Positions 42,842 through 52,276 of a stretch of DNA of 64,000 nucleotides are shown here, piece by piece. The DNA is from Candidatus Gastranaerophilales bacterium (GTDB lineage: Bacteria; Cyanobacteriota; Vampirovibrionia; Gastranaerophilales; Gastranaerophilaceae): the NCBI GenBank assembly GCA_944323685.1, contig CALUTJ010000016.1:1-64000 (forward strand), given 5' to 3'. The notes under the pieces were generated by a model. The model was not told the origin of the DNA. It saw only the letters and a program-made list of their open reading frames with translations, and made no database searches. Made by a program: the position numbers and the translations under genes. Position 1 is the stretch's first letter. Each line of letters starts with the position of its first letter.

Positions 42842-44224
42842 ATGAGTCAGGAAAATATTATAGAAGTTTGGAATGCGGTTTTAAATATTTTAGAGAAACA
42901 AATCTCTGAATCAACTTTTTCTACATGGATTTTGCCCTTAGAACCGCAATATTTTGACGATAACTGCTTTGTAATCCATACTGGGCAGGCTTTTGCCGTA
43001 AATCTTTTGAGAGGCAACCACTACAATCAGATATCAAATGCGATAAAAACCGTACTTAATAAAGAACTTGAGATTAAAATTATCTTTGATGAAGAGCTTC
43101 AAAAAAAGATAGAAAAAAAATCAAAAGCCCGTGTTGCAGCCGCTCAAGCCGCAGAACAAACTCAAAAGCCGAAATATGACAGCCTGACACAGATGCAGTC
43201 ATCTAATTTAAACTTAAAATATAAGTTTGAAAATTTTGTAGTCGGTTCAAACAACAAACTTGCATATGTAGCTGCCAATACTGTTGCACAAAAACCCGGA
43301 GAAAAATATAATCCGCTTTATATATACGGCGGCCCCGGACTTGGCAAAACACATATAATGCAGGCAATTGGCCATTATATAATAAAAAATCGTCCTGATT
43401 TAAAAGTACTTTTTATAACTGCGGAAGAATTTGTCAATGATGTTGTTAACGCCCTTGCAAGAGGCGATGAAAAAACCAAAAACATGAATAAATTCCGCAA
43501 AAAATACAGAGAGGTTGATGTTCTTTTAATCGACGATATACAGCTTGTTGCCGGTAAAACAAGAACGGAAGAAGAGGTTTTTAACACATTTAATACGCTT
43601 CACGGTGCAGGCAAACAGATTGTGCTGACATCGGACAGAACCCCAAAGGAGATTCCGTCACTTTCAGACAGGCTTGTCAGCAGATTTGAATGGGGGTTGA
43701 TGGCTGATATACAGCCTCCGGATATCGAAACTAGAATGGCTATTTTAGCCAATCTGGCAAAAGATTCCAATATAGAGGTGCCAAACAACATTATAGAGTT
43801 TCTGGCAACTGTTTATGCAAGCAATATAAGAGAGCTTGAAGGTGCATTTAACCGTGTAACTGCTTATGCCAGTATCAACGAAACTCCGCTGACAATTGAA
43901 AATGTCAAAAAAATTATAAACTATCAGGAAAAAGAAAATACGTATACTTTTGAGGGGATAGTTGATGAAGTTGCAGCTTATTACAATGTTTCGTCAAAAG
44001 ATATAAAGGGCTCAAGCCGCAGCGCAAAAATTGCACAGGCAAGGCAGGCTGCTATTTATCTTTGCAGGGAGCTGACAAAACAGAGTCTGCCTGCAATAGG
44101 TGATTTTTTTGATAAAAAGCACACAACTATTCTGTATTCATATGACAAAATGAAAGAAGAGTTAAAAACAAACAACTCTCTTGCACATAGTCTGGCAATG
44201 ATTGAAAAGCAGTTGAGTCAGTAA
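42842..44224 (+). CDS. dnaA: Chromosomal replication initiator DnaA
   Basis: 460 residues. Domain I (about 1-80) and a short charged linker lead to the AAA+ domain III with GGPGLGKTH (near 165) and LLIDDIQ, and domain IV with the DnaA signature around FFDKKHTTILYSYDKM (near 417). It binds the origin and opens it. No Shine-Dalgarno is seen before the ATG. Neither dnaN nor an obvious cluster of DnaA boxes is beside it, so this may not be the origin itself. Confidence 0.97.
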   Translation: MSQENIIEVWNAVLNILEKQISESTFSTWILPLEPQYFDDNCFVIHTGQAFAVNLLRGNHYNQISNAIKTVLNKELEIKIIFDEELQKKIEKKSKARVAAAQAAEQTQKPKYDSLTQMQSSNLNLKYKFENFVVGSNNKLAYVAANTVAQKPGEKYNPLYIYGGPGLGKTHIMQAIGHYIIKNRPDLKVLFITAEEFVNDVVNALARGDEKTKNMNKFRKKYREVDVLLIDDIQLVAGKTRTEEEVFNTFNTLHGAGKQIVLTSDRTPKEIPSLSDRLVSRFEWGLMADIQPPDIETRMAILANLAKDSNIEVPNNIIEFLATVYASNIRELEGAFNRVTAYASINETPLTIENVKKIINYQEKENTYTFEGIVDEVAAYYNVSSKDIKGSSRSAKIAQARQAAIYLCRELTKQSLPAIGDFFDKKHTTILYSYDKMKEELKTNNSLAHSLAMIEKQLSQ

Positions 44225-44235
44225 TGTTATAAAAA

Positions 44236-44274
44236 CGTCCGCTGCTGTTTGATTAATAAACAGCAAAACGGACG
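44236..44274 (-). terminator. Terminator between dnaA and the CMD-domain gene
   Basis: CGTCCG (44236-44241) pairs with CGGACG (44269-44274), with an inner CTGTTT/AAACAG stem. On the leftward strand it is followed by a T run, so it ends the CMD-domain gene; it may also act on dnaA. Confidence 0.75.
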
Positions 44275-44298
44275 CTGTAAATTTTTAAATATTTGATA

Positions 44299-45138
44299 TT
44301 ATTTTTTTAATTCCTGTTTTAAATAAGCAAGTGCGTGCAATGCATTAGGTGTGCCGGTATATGGCATGCACTGGATTATAGCAGCTGCAATTGTTTCAGC
44401 GGAATTTCCAGCTTTTAAATTGCCTTTTATGTGACTTTTTAATGTAATATCATCGTCTTGTGCCACAAGCACGGCCAGAGCCAGAATCTCGCGTGTTTTT
44501 ATATCAAGCCCTTTTCTCGTATAAAAATCGCCGAAACAAACTTCCGTCAGGAATCTTGCGGCTTCGTCCCCCATATTTTGAGGCAGCCCTTTCATTGCCT
44601 GTTTTATTTCATCGCCGTAGAGTTTTTCTTGAATTTCTTTACCTTTCTGGTAACGTTCATTTTCCGCAACTGTAGTGCCTGACTCCAGCGGGGTTTTTAT
44701 TCCTCTTTCTTTAAACACCTCATTCAATACTCCGAGAGCGTTCAAAGTTTTTGGAAAACCGATAAACGGAGCACACTGATAAATTGCTTCTCTTACTTCA
44801 ATCGGAGTGTTACCCGCATTAAGCGCACCGTTTATGTGTGCTTTAAGCTGGGGCAGAGTTTGCATTGTTGTCAAACACACGACAGTAATAAGCTCCCGTG
44901 TTTTTATATCTAAATCACCGACAGTAAAAACTTCTCCGAATATATATTTTTGAAGAATCTGCATCATTTCCACATCATTGCCTTCTGTTGCCATATTTGA
45001 ACCGAAGAGCTTTTGCATATTTTCATTACAAATTTGAGTTCTTGTCATATTTTTGTCCTTCTTTTCAATAGGTGCCGCAATTGTTACAGCACCCTGCATT
45101 ACAAACATTGCCAAAATCAAAGCTAATATCTTTTTCAT
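44299..45138 (-). CDS. Exported carboxymuconolactone decarboxylase-like protein (two CMD domains)
   Basis: 279 residues with a signal peptide (about 1-21). Two tandem CMD/AhpD-like domains follow (about 50-145 and 180-275), each with the pattern GDLDIKTRELITV or GLDIKTREILAL, H-x-NGALNAGN or H-x-KGNLKAGN, and QC.P. It lacks the CxxC of AhpD. Two-domain CMD proteins are often decarboxylases or peroxide-related enzymes; here the signal peptide is less usual. It lies three bases after the Dxs-like gene and is surely co-transcribed. Confidence 0.85.
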   Translation of the reverse strand: MKKILALILAMFVMQGAVTIAAPIEKKDKNMTRTQICNENMQKLFGSNMATEGNDVEMMQILQKYIFGEVFTVGDLDIKTRELITVVCLTTMQTLPQLKAHINGALNAGNTPIEVREAIYQCAPFIGFPKTLNALGVLNEVFKERGIKTPLESGTTVAENERYQKGKEIQEKLYGDEIKQAMKGLPQNMGDEAARFLTEVCFGDFYTRKGLDIKTREILALAVLVAQDDDITLKSHIKGNLKAGNSAETIAAAIIQCMPYTGTPNALHALAYLKQELKK

Positions 45139-45141
45139 CGT

Positions 45142-46890
45142 TTACAAAATTCCTTTTATGTCTGACACAATGAGTTCTTTAGTTAAATGATAGCGGTTGT
45201 AGAGTTCTTCTAACGGAACGCGGTCAGTAAACTCTTTTTTAGAGCCGAAATTGAGAACCTTCATTGAGGAATTGCCGTAGAATCTTGTAATTTTTTCGCC
45301 AAAACCGCCGTCAAGTTCGCCGTCTTCAAGTGTTATTACAACGCTGTGATCTTTCTTCAGTGTTTCAAGCATATCAAAGTCAACTCCGGTGAGGAATCTC
45401 GGGTTAATCAAAGTTGCGTCAATGTTCAATTGGGTTTTGAGTTCTTCTTTAACCTGGCGTCCTAATCCAAAGAAATTGCCTGCGGCTATGATTGCAACCT
45501 TTTCGCCTTTTTCAACAAGTTTGTATTTGTTAAGCTGCGAATAATCAGTGTTGTCTGCTGTTTCGTAAGAAACAACATCAGTTGACGGAACTCTGATAAA
45601 CACTGTGTGTTCGTTCTGGTTATATGACCACTCGAGCATTGCAAGATATTCTTCTTTTGACACGGGTGAAAGATAAACAATATTTGGAATATTGCTTATT
45701 AAAGGAATATCAAACGTACAAAGGTGAGTCATGTCCGCATTTGATATTCCGCCCCAGTAGATAAGAACCGTTGCGGGAGAGTTATTTAAAGCAAGATCCT
45801 GTGACATCTGGTCATAGGTTCTTTGCACAAAAGAACTCATTAGCGCAAGCACCGGCTTAGCTCCGTTTTGAGCAAGCCCTGAAGCGTAAGCTATTGCATG
45901 TTCTTCTGCAATACCGACATCGGTATAATTTTTGCCCATTTTGTTGCGAAATTCCGGATTAAATTCGAAAACACCGGGAGTTGCCGCAGTGACTGCTATA
46001 ACAGGTTCGCCTTTTTGCTTTTTATCAAGCAAAAAGTCTTTTGTTATTGAATTATAAGTTTCTGCCTGAACAGAAGCTTCTTTGTTGTTTAAAAAGCCCG
46101 GCGTTGTCCAGTGATAAGTTTCTTTATCAACTACGGCAGGTTCATAGCCTTTACCTTTTAAGGTGTGGATATGTACGACTGTCGGATGATTTGTGTCTTT
46201 TACTTTTTTGAATACGTCAATAAGTTTTTCTGTATTATTGCCTTCTTCAACGTAGTAATAATCAAACCCGATAGCTTTAAACACGTTGTTTTGTGCCTGT
46301 CCGTTTGTGTTTCTGAGTTCGGCAAGATTTTTGTACAACCCGCCGTAATTCGGAGCAATAGACATTTCATTATCATTAACAATGATAATGATGTTGCTGT
46401 CTAATTCCGCTGCATTGTTAAAACCTTCATAAGCTTCTCCGCCGCTTAATGAGCCGTCGCCGATAAGTGCGATAACGTTATAATTGTCGCCTTTTAAATC
46501 TCTTGCTTTGGCAACACCTGTTGCAAGACTTACGGAGGTGGAAGTGTGACCGATAACAAAATGGTCGTGTTCGCTTTCTTTAGGGTTAGAATAACCTGAA
46601 ATTTCTTGCAAACGTGAAGAATCCACAAAACCGTGTTTTCTGCCAGTAAGCATTTTATGCGGATAAATCTGATGGGATACGTCAAAAATGAATTTGTCCT
46701 TTGGCGAATCAAACACATAATGCATTGCTATTGTAGCTTCCGCTATACCTAAATCAGGGCCTAAATGTCCGCCTATTGTGTTAACACGATTGAGAATTGC
46801 CTCTCTGATATCCTGTGCAAGTGTGTTCATCTCTTGCAGGGAAAGAGTTTTTACATCTTGTGGTGAATTAATTTTTTCTAAAACAGTCAT
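45142..46890 (-). CDS. Short Dxs-like thiamine-diphosphate enzyme
   Basis: 582 residues with AAGGAG upstream. The order SHQIYPHKMLTGR, GHTSTSVSLATG, thiamine motif GDGSLSGG...NDNEMSI and the C-terminal pyrimidine half (IAEEHAIAYASGLA, VFIRVPSTD) is that of 1-deoxy-D-xylulose-5-phosphate synthase. It is 40-60 residues shorter than most Dxs, and the ends of several motifs differ, matching a divergent short branch of the family. It could be the organism's Dxs for isoprenoid synthesis or a related ketolase. No other MEP-pathway gene is in the window. Confidence 0.8.
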   Translation of the reverse strand: MTVLEKINSPQDVKTLSLQEMNTLAQDIREAILNRVNTIGGHLGPDLGIAEATIAMHYVFDSPKDKFIFDVSHQIYPHKMLTGRKHGFVDSSRLQEISGYSNPKESEHDHFVIGHTSTSVSLATGVAKARDLKGDNYNVIALIGDGSLSGGEAYEGFNNAAELDSNIIIIVNDNEMSIAPNYGGLYKNLAELRNTNGQAQNNVFKAIGFDYYYVEEGNNTEKLIDVFKKVKDTNHPTVVHIHTLKGKGYEPAVVDKETYHWTTPGFLNNKEASVQAETYNSITKDFLLDKKQKGEPVIAVTAATPGVFEFNPEFRNKMGKNYTDVGIAEEHAIAYASGLAQNGAKPVLALMSSFVQRTYDQMSQDLALNNSPATVLIYWGGISNADMTHLCTFDIPLISNIPNIVYLSPVSKEEYLAMLEWSYNQNEHTVFIRVPSTDVVSYETADNTDYSQLNKYKLVEKGEKVAIIAAGNFFGLGRQVKEELKTQLNIDATLINPRFLTGVDFDMLETLKKDHSVVITLEDGELDGGFGEKITRFYGNSSMKVLNFGSKKEFTDRVPLEELYNRYHLTKELIVSDIKGIL

Positions 46891-46980
46891 TTATTATCTC
46901 CTTATAAATTTCTATCCTGTGATAATAAATATTGTACACTCTGATAGCTGCTATCAGGCAAGCCCCTGTTTTATTTTTGA

Positions 46981-47817
46981 TTAATCTATTAAAAGAAATG
47001 ATTTTAGTTTTCTTGCATTTTTATTTTTGTCAGAAGTTATTTCAAAATTTTTATATTGAGGGTTGTCCGTACCCTTGTAATTTAAAGAAGTAGAGCCGCC
47101 GCCGTCAAAGTTCATTGCCTTTTCAAGTCCGAGGTCTTCGCAGATTTTATAAAGCCCCGGCAAGGTCAATTTGTGATAAATGTTGGCAATAATAATATAC
47201 ACATCACCGTCTTTTATGCCGATTGCTGTTCTCGCGCATTTTTTAAGAGCTGTAATAGAGTCTCTTGTTACGTTTCCGTCTTTGTCTTTCATCACAAAAT
47301 ACTCTCTTGACAACCTTAAATCCGGATAAATCATAGGCCCTGCCTGTATAGAGTGTTTTATCTGACATCTGAATGGCGGTTTGGCGTTGTGTGCAGCAAT
47401 ATCATATTTTGTTTGTCCGTGACAGTCTAATACTCTGAACTCTGTTCTGTTTAAGACAAGATTTAAATAAGGCTTGATGCTGCTGTTTGTCATAAGACTG
47501 TTATTTGTAGTCGGGTCGAGTACTGTTTTTCCGTCTATTACTACATAAGAGCTTGTTTTTTTGTTATTGGGGTCAAAATATCCGGCATTAATAACAAGTT
47601 CTGCGCCGGTTTTGGCAAAAATATCTTTGTTAAACGCCAATGATTTTGTTATGTAAGGTCTTATATTTGCATTTCTTTCTTTAGGAATTCTTATTATGTA
47701 AAGTCCGTTGTCATTAGTAATTTCTATTTTTTCAGAGCCTCTGCCGGCAGGGCAGGCGCCGGTTGCAAAAATCATCGCACTGCAAAGCAGGCATAGTAAT
47801 GTTATTAATTTTTTCAT
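46981..47817 (-). CDS. Exported phosphodiester glycosidase (NAGPA/DUF2233-like)
   Basis: 278 residues with a signal peptide (about 1-19) and GGAGG upstream. Motifs ELVINAGYFDPNNKKTSSYVV (split here as INAGYFD with the following Lys-rich loop), RTAIGIKDGDVYIIIA and AMNFDGGGSTSLNYKG are those of the phosphodiester alpha-N-acetylglucosaminidase fold. It probably acts in the periplasm on a sugar phosphodiester. It lies 20 bases after the LptF/G gene on the same strand, suggesting a link to surface glycans. Confidence 0.85.
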   Translation of the reverse strand: MKKLITLLCLLCSAMIFATGACPAGRGSEKIEITNDNGLYIIRIPKERNANIRPYITKSLAFNKDIFAKTGAELVINAGYFDPNNKKTSSYVVIDGKTVLDPTTNNSLMTNSSIKPYLNLVLNRTEFRVLDCHGQTKYDIAAHNAKPPFRCQIKHSIQAGPMIYPDLRLSREYFVMKDKDGNVTRDSITALKKCARTAIGIKDGDVYIIIANIYHKLTLPGLYKICEDLGLEKAMNFDGGGSTSLNYKGTDNPQYKNFEITSDKNKNARKLKSFLLID

Positions 47818-47837
47818 TAAGATTCCTCCGAAAGATT

Positions 47838-48962
47838 TTATAAATCTTTAATCTTTTTAAATATGAAAATGGCTATTAAAATAGCTATCGGCTGTATTGT
47901 TGATGTCAGATAGGGGCTTAGTATACCTTTTTCCGCACACATATCAAAAAACGGCAGTGTAATATAATAACCGAAAACGATACCTATGCCTATTACAAAG
48001 TTGACCAGTTTTTGTTCACGCGGTCTGGAAAATCCCAAAAGACAGCCCAAAATCGCAAACAAAACACATATTGCGGAATGGAAATATCTTTGCAGGTATT
48101 TATTCAGCATAAATCTGTATTCGTCATTAAGGTTTTCATCTTTAAGCATTTTTATGTATTCGGTAATTTCCGAGTTATTTAACTCACGTTCTTTCTTTGT
48201 GGAGTACGACATTATTTTAAATGCTTTATCTGCTCGGTAACCCGAGAGAACTTTTACATCAGGGATATTGCTAATGCTCTTGAAAACACCGTCTTTTGTA
48301 AGTTCGTATTTTTTTACGTTATGAACAACCCATTCGCCTTTTTTATAAACAGCATAATCCGATTGCAAAATACTGCTTAATACACTCGTATCCGTATACT
48401 GCGAGGAATCAAAATTCAGAATAAGCGGTTTGCTTATCATATCCCGATAATATCTCGGCACAACAATAATTTTTTCCAGCTGTTCATTAGGAGCTTTTAC
48501 TGTATAAACAAAATGAGTTTCATAAGATTCGTTTTTTAAATCATTAATCCTTTTTTCACTGTAAGGAATCAATGTATTGTATAAGGAAAAACATATTACC
48601 GAGATAAAAATACTTAAAATGATTATAGGATAAACAATTCTCCAAAAAGTAAGCCCTATACCTCTTAATACAGTAAGTTCCGAGTCTTTACTGAGTTTGT
48701 CAAATGTGAATAACGTTCCCAGAAGCAAACCGACCGGCAGTGCTTTACCTACAATTTTGGGGACTTCATAAATTAAAAGCTGTAGCCCGACCCACGGTGT
48801 GTATACACCGGCCATTGTTCTTTTGATGACTTTTAAAAGAGTTTCCGGAGCTATCCACACAACAACAAACAGGAAAATACAAACAAGCGTAGCCGCAAAA
48901 ACCTGTTTTGTAATATATCCGTCAAAAATCTTAAAGGGTAAAGATATTTTAGGCATTTTCAT
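47838..48962 (-). CDS. LptF/LptG-family LPS export permease
   Basis: 374 residues: membrane helices near the N-terminus, a periplasmic beta-jellyroll middle (about 130-270) and three more helices at the end, the YjgP/YjgQ layout. Motifs LPVGLLLGTLFTFDKLSKDSEL (split: GLLLGTLF and DSELTVLRGIG) are typical. With LptB it extracts LPS from the inner membrane. Only one permease gene is seen, so it may form a homodimer or a second gene lies elsewhere. Its ATG overlaps the lptB stop (TAATG). Confidence 0.92.
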   Translation of the reverse strand: MKMPKISLPFKIFDGYITKQVFAATLVCIFLFVVVWIAPETLLKVIKRTMAGVYTPWVGLQLLIYEVPKIVGKALPVGLLLGTLFTFDKLSKDSELTVLRGIGLTFWRIVYPIIILSIFISVICFSLYNTLIPYSEKRINDLKNESYETHFVYTVKAPNEQLEKIIVVPRYYRDMISKPLILNFDSSQYTDTSVLSSILQSDYAVYKKGEWVVHNVKKYELTKDGVFKSISNIPDVKVLSGYRADKAFKIMSYSTKKERELNNSEITEYIKMLKDENLNDEYRFMLNKYLQRYFHSAICVLFAILGCLLGFSRPREQKLVNFVIGIGIVFGYYITLPFFDMCAEKGILSPYLTSTIQPIAILIAIFIFKKIKDL

Positions 48963-49687
48963 TACAGAGTAAAGTCCTTTCCTAAGTAGAATTGTTTTGC
49001 GACAGGGTCGTTAGCAACCTCAACACTGCGTCCCTGAATTTTTATTTTACCGTCAAAAATTACATAAGCCCTATCTGTGATAGAAAGTGTCGCTTTAGGG
49101 TTATGGTCTGTAATAAGTACGCCTAGACCCTTTTCTTCGGAGAGCTTTCTGATATTGTCTTTAATTTCTCCGATTGCAATAGGGTCAATACCGGTAAAAG
49201 GTTCGTCAAGCAAAATAAATTCAGGACTTGCCGCAAGCGCTCTTGCAAGCTCTACCCTTCTTCTTTCACCGCCTGAAAGTGAAATAGCCGAAAATTTTCT
49301 TTTTTCTTTCATGCCGAATTCTTCAAGCAAATCTTCGAGTTTTTGTTTTTTCTCTTCAGGTGTAAGTTTGTCGTTCATCTGTAAAACGAGTTTTATGTTG
49401 TCTTCTACGGAAAGTTTTCTGAAAATAGAAGCTTCCTGAGGCAAATAACCAATACCTTCTTTGGCGCGGATATTCATTGGTACATCGGTTAAATCTTTAT
49501 CACCTAAAAACACCTTGCCGCCGTTGGCCTTGACAAGTCCTACAACCATGTAGAATGTTGTGGTTTTTCCTGCACCGTTAGGCCCGAGCAAACCTACAAC
49601 TTCACCTTGATTTACCTCAAAACTTATATCGTTAACAACGGTTCTGTCACCGTAAATTTTTACAAGATTTTTTGCCGTAATTTTCAT
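48962..49687 (-). CDS. lptB: LPS export ABC transporter ATP-binding protein
   Basis: 241 residues. Walker A GPNGAGKTT (near 35), Q-loop YLPQEASIFRKL, ABC signature LSGGERRRVELARAL and Walker B ILLDEPFTGID match LptB closely. It powers LPS transport with the permease coded just downstream. AGGTGG precedes the ATG. Two paralogous membrane proteins are coded immediately upstream on the same strand. Confidence 0.96.
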   Translation of the reverse strand: MKITAKNLVKIYGDRTVVNDISFEVNQGEVVGLLGPNGAGKTTTFYMVVGLVKANGGKVFLGDKDLTDVPMNIRAKEGIGYLPQEASIFRKLSVEDNIKLVLQMNDKLTPEEKKQKLEDLLEEFGMKEKRKFSAISLSGGERRRVELARALAASPEFILLDEPFTGIDPIAIGEIKDNIRKLSEEKGLGVLITDHNPKATLSITDRAYVIFDGKIKIQGRSVEVANDPVAKQFYLGKDFTL

Positions 49688-49749
49688 ATTAAAATTTCCA
49701 CCTTTATATCTAAAAAGGATACCACAAATCGGGGGAATTTTTAAATATT

Positions 49750-50451
49750 TTATGCTTTTTTATCTAAATTTTGCGGTTGAGCGTTTGAAATTGCCGGCGT
49801 TTTTTCTTCGGTATTATTTTCCGGTTTAAGACGGAATACCTTCATAATAGGGTGCAAAATTAAATGGCTTATTTCCGGTGCGAGAATTGTCAACCCGACA
49901 ACCGAGCCTATAATAGAACTGAATTCTATTGAACCTTTGGCCAGATCAAACATTTTATCCTGTTTTTCAAGAGTCTTTTTGTGAATACCGCTTTTTTTGT
50001 CGGCGCCGATTAAATAATCAAGCAGTTTTGCATTGTTATCTCTGGGGTTAACAAGATCCTCTGTTATTAAATCAAGAAATTTTTTGTTTTTAGCAAGTCT
50101 TCTCTCTTCGGGGGTCATATAGGCAAGGTGGTGATAAGCCAGCATCTGCTTTGCATTTTTAAAAGCAGGCATTCCTTCTTTTTTAAATATTTTTTGAGCA
50201 AGTTTAAAACCGCCGTTTTTAAATATCGGAGGAATTATTGCCAGATAAATTCCAAAGCACAGCAACTGATACAAAAATTCTTTTGTGGCTGCGTATTTTC
50301 TTGTTTCTTTGTCGGTATTTCGGTCAATCAAAGTGAAGGCGGGTCTGCCTACTGCTTTCAGTCCTGTTTCTATTTTTACGCAGGAATCTGTATTTTGTGC
50401 AATGGTCTGGAAAGTATTGCTTGTAATGACGTTAACAAAAGATCCCAGCAT
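49750..50451 (-). CDS. Unrecognised membrane protein, paralogue of its upstream neighbour
   Basis: 233 residues with GGAGG before the ATG. It shares with the gene before it the pattern RPAFTLIDRNTDKETRKYAA...E...FGIYLA (about 35-75), then several hydrophobic segments including a long helix near 185-205 (GSIEFSSIIGSVVGLTILAPEI) and a Pro/Asn-rich tail. No known family is recognised. It lies 62 bases upstream of lptB on the same strand. Confidence 0.55.
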   Translation of the reverse strand: MLGSFVNVITSNTFQTIAQNTDSCVKIETGLKAVGRPAFTLIDRNTDKETRKYAATKEFLYQLLCFGIYLAIIPPIFKNGGFKLAQKIFKKEGMPAFKNAKQMLAYHHLAYMTPEERRLAKNKKFLDLITEDLVNPRDNNAKLLDYLIGADKKSGIHKKTLEKQDKMFDLAKGSIEFSSIIGSVVGLTILAPEISHLILHPIMKVFRLKPENNTEEKTPAISNAQPQNLDKKA

Positions 50452-50452
50452 A

Positions 50453-51013
50453 CTAACCTCCTACCTTCATTCCGTAATTTCGCATACTTGTTATGCGTAC
50501 CGTATCGAGCAGATTTTTGCTGTTTTCGCTGAGTTTTGGTGAATAAACCTGCATTGCCGGCAGAGGATTTGCGTTTTCTTTTATATCAAGTTTGGAATCT
50601 GTTTTTGGGTCTTTTTTGTTAAAGAATTTAGAAACACCGTCCATAATCGGTTTTAAAGTTAAATTGCATAAAACCGGAATGATTATACCGGCTGTCAAAC
50701 ATACACTCAGCAATGACAAACCGTTTTTAACTTTTTTGGGGCTTGCTCCTGTTTTTTTTGCCAGCGGAACCGCCAGAGGCAAAACGAGTTTGTGAGTAGC
50801 TATATAAGAACCGAAGGCAATAGCTTCCGTTAAACCTTCTCTAAAAGCCGCATATTTTTTGGATTTCGGGTCGGATTTTTTATCCATCATTGTAAAAGTA
50901 GGACGCATAACCCCTTTAAACATAGCGATTGCCAGTACCGCATACAAAGCATCGTTATGTTTGCCCAGTGATATACATATGTCTTTTAGTTTGTTATAAA
51001 GAAAACTGCTCAT
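50453..51013 (-). CDS. Unrecognised membrane protein, paralogue of its downstream neighbour
   Basis: 186 residues. The shared pattern is RPTFTMMDKKSDPKSKKYAA..E...FGSYIA (about 36-75), followed by hydrophobic segments (LVLPLAVPLAKK; LLSVCLTAGIIIPVLC) and a tail with LDIKENANPLPAMQV. It ends two bases before the next gene begins, whose ribosome binding site overlaps its last codons. A tandem duplicate, function unknown. Confidence 0.55.
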   Translation of the reverse strand: MSSFLYNKLKDICISLGKHNDALYAVLAIAMFKGVMRPTFTMMDKKSDPKSKKYAAFREGLTEAIAFGSYIATHKLVLPLAVPLAKKTGASPKKVKNGLSLLSVCLTAGIIIPVLCNLTLKPIMDGVSKFFNKKDPKTDSKLDIKENANPLPAMQVYSPKLSENSKNLLDTVRITSMRNYGMKVGG

Positions 51014-51116
51014 TATAAAATAATCTTTCTTATAAAAGGTTATTTGCTTTAAGTTGAAAAATAAATATTTGTGCTACCAACTGATTTAGGTTGTAACATT
51101 TTGTCACAATATAAAT

Positions 51117-52274
51117 CTAACAATTTGTTATCGTTGCTTTGATTATGTCAGGTACTGCATCAAGTTCATCATATTTAATATCCGCTCTTAAAGAAATTCT
51201 TATCCTTGCGCTGTTAGGTGCTACTGTCGGGTGACGTACGGGCAAAAGGTAATATCCGTTGTTTATTAACTCTTTTGATACATTAACTGCGGTCTGATTT
51301 TCTCCGAGAATAACCGGCACAATGTGGCTGCACCCTGTAGTTTGTAAGTTCAAAGCGGAAAGCTTTTCTCTTAATCTGACAGAAGTTTTTATAAGTTCTT
51401 TTCGTTCGTGTTTTAAATTCGGAATAACTTCCGTTATCACATAATACGAAAATGCAATGTTTATCTCCGGAATCGCTGTTGAAAAAATCAACGGGCGGCA
51501 TTTGTTAATCAAATAGTTAACCAAAACTTCGTGCCCTGTGCAAAATGCTCCCATCGACCCGATTGCCTTGCCAAAAGTACCTACGATTAAATCAATATCG
51601 TGTATACAGTTTTGTTCTTCCGCAATCCCTAGCCCCCTGTTTCCGTACACGCCGAAAGCGTGTGCTTCATCAACAATAAGAATTGCCCCGTATTTGTTTT
51701 TTAATTCAATCAGCCTGTTTAAATCGGCGATATCACCATCCATGCTAAAAACAGATTCCGTAACAATTATTGCAGTTTCATAATCGTTTCTGTTTTTTTG
51801 CAAAAGTTCTTCAAGATGTTCATAATCGAGATGTTTATACCTGAACATAGCTGCTCCGGAAAGTTTTATGCCGTCCAATATGCTTGCGTGGTTGAGTTTG
51901 TCACAAAAAACAGCGTCTTTTTTTGTGAGCAATGCTGACATAATCCCTGCATTTGCGTGATATCCGCTGTTAAAAATAAGTGCCTTTTCTTTTCTGTACA
52001 ATGCGGCAAGCAGACATTCAAGTTTTGCATACACATAAGAGCTGCCGGTTAGCAGTCTTGAAGAAGCCGAGCCCATTGAAAAATCTGCAATTTTTAAAAA
52101 GTTTTTTAGTATTTTTCTGTCTTCTGCTATGCCCAGATAGTCGTTAGAAGACAGGTTAAGATATTTTTTATTATCTTCAAAAATGTATTTCCCTGCTTTT
52201 TTTAGCGAGATAAGTTTTCTGTCGCAAAAATTTTGTTTGAGTTCCTGCAATTCTTTTTTATATCTTTCAAACAT
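51117..52274 (-). CDS. bioF: 8-amino-7-oxononanoate synthase
   Basis: About 385 residues from the ATG at 52274 (AGGGA upstream); an earlier in-frame start lies inside the 4-TM gene. N-terminal LNLSSNDYLGIA, SRLLTGSS, FNSGYHANAG, DKLNHASILDG and the PLP lysine in GTFGKAIGSMGAF (near 237), with C-terminal RHPTVAPNSARIRISL, match BioF rather than serine palmitoyltransferase. It joins pimeloyl thioester and alanine in biotin synthesis. It is the last gene of a five-gene leftward cluster; bioD lies 10 kb away. Confidence 0.88.
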   Translation of the reverse strand: MFERYKKELQELKQNFCDRKLISLKKAGKYIFEDNKKYLNLSSNDYLGIAEDRKILKNFLKIADFSMGSASSRLLTGSSYVYAKLECLLAALYRKEKALIFNSGYHANAGIMSALLTKKDAVFCDKLNHASILDGIKLSGAAMFRYKHLDYEHLEELLQKNRNDYETAIIVTESVFSMDGDIADLNRLIELKNKYGAILIVDEAHAFGVYGNRGLGIAEEQNCIHDIDLIVGTFGKAIGSMGAFCTGHEVLVNYLINKCRPLIFSTAIPEINIAFSYYVITEVIPNLKHERKELIKTSVRLREKLSALNLQTTGCSHIVPVILGENQTAVNVSKELINNGYYLLPVRHPTVAPNSARIRISLRADIKYDELDAVPDIIKATITNC

Positions 52275-52276
52275 AA

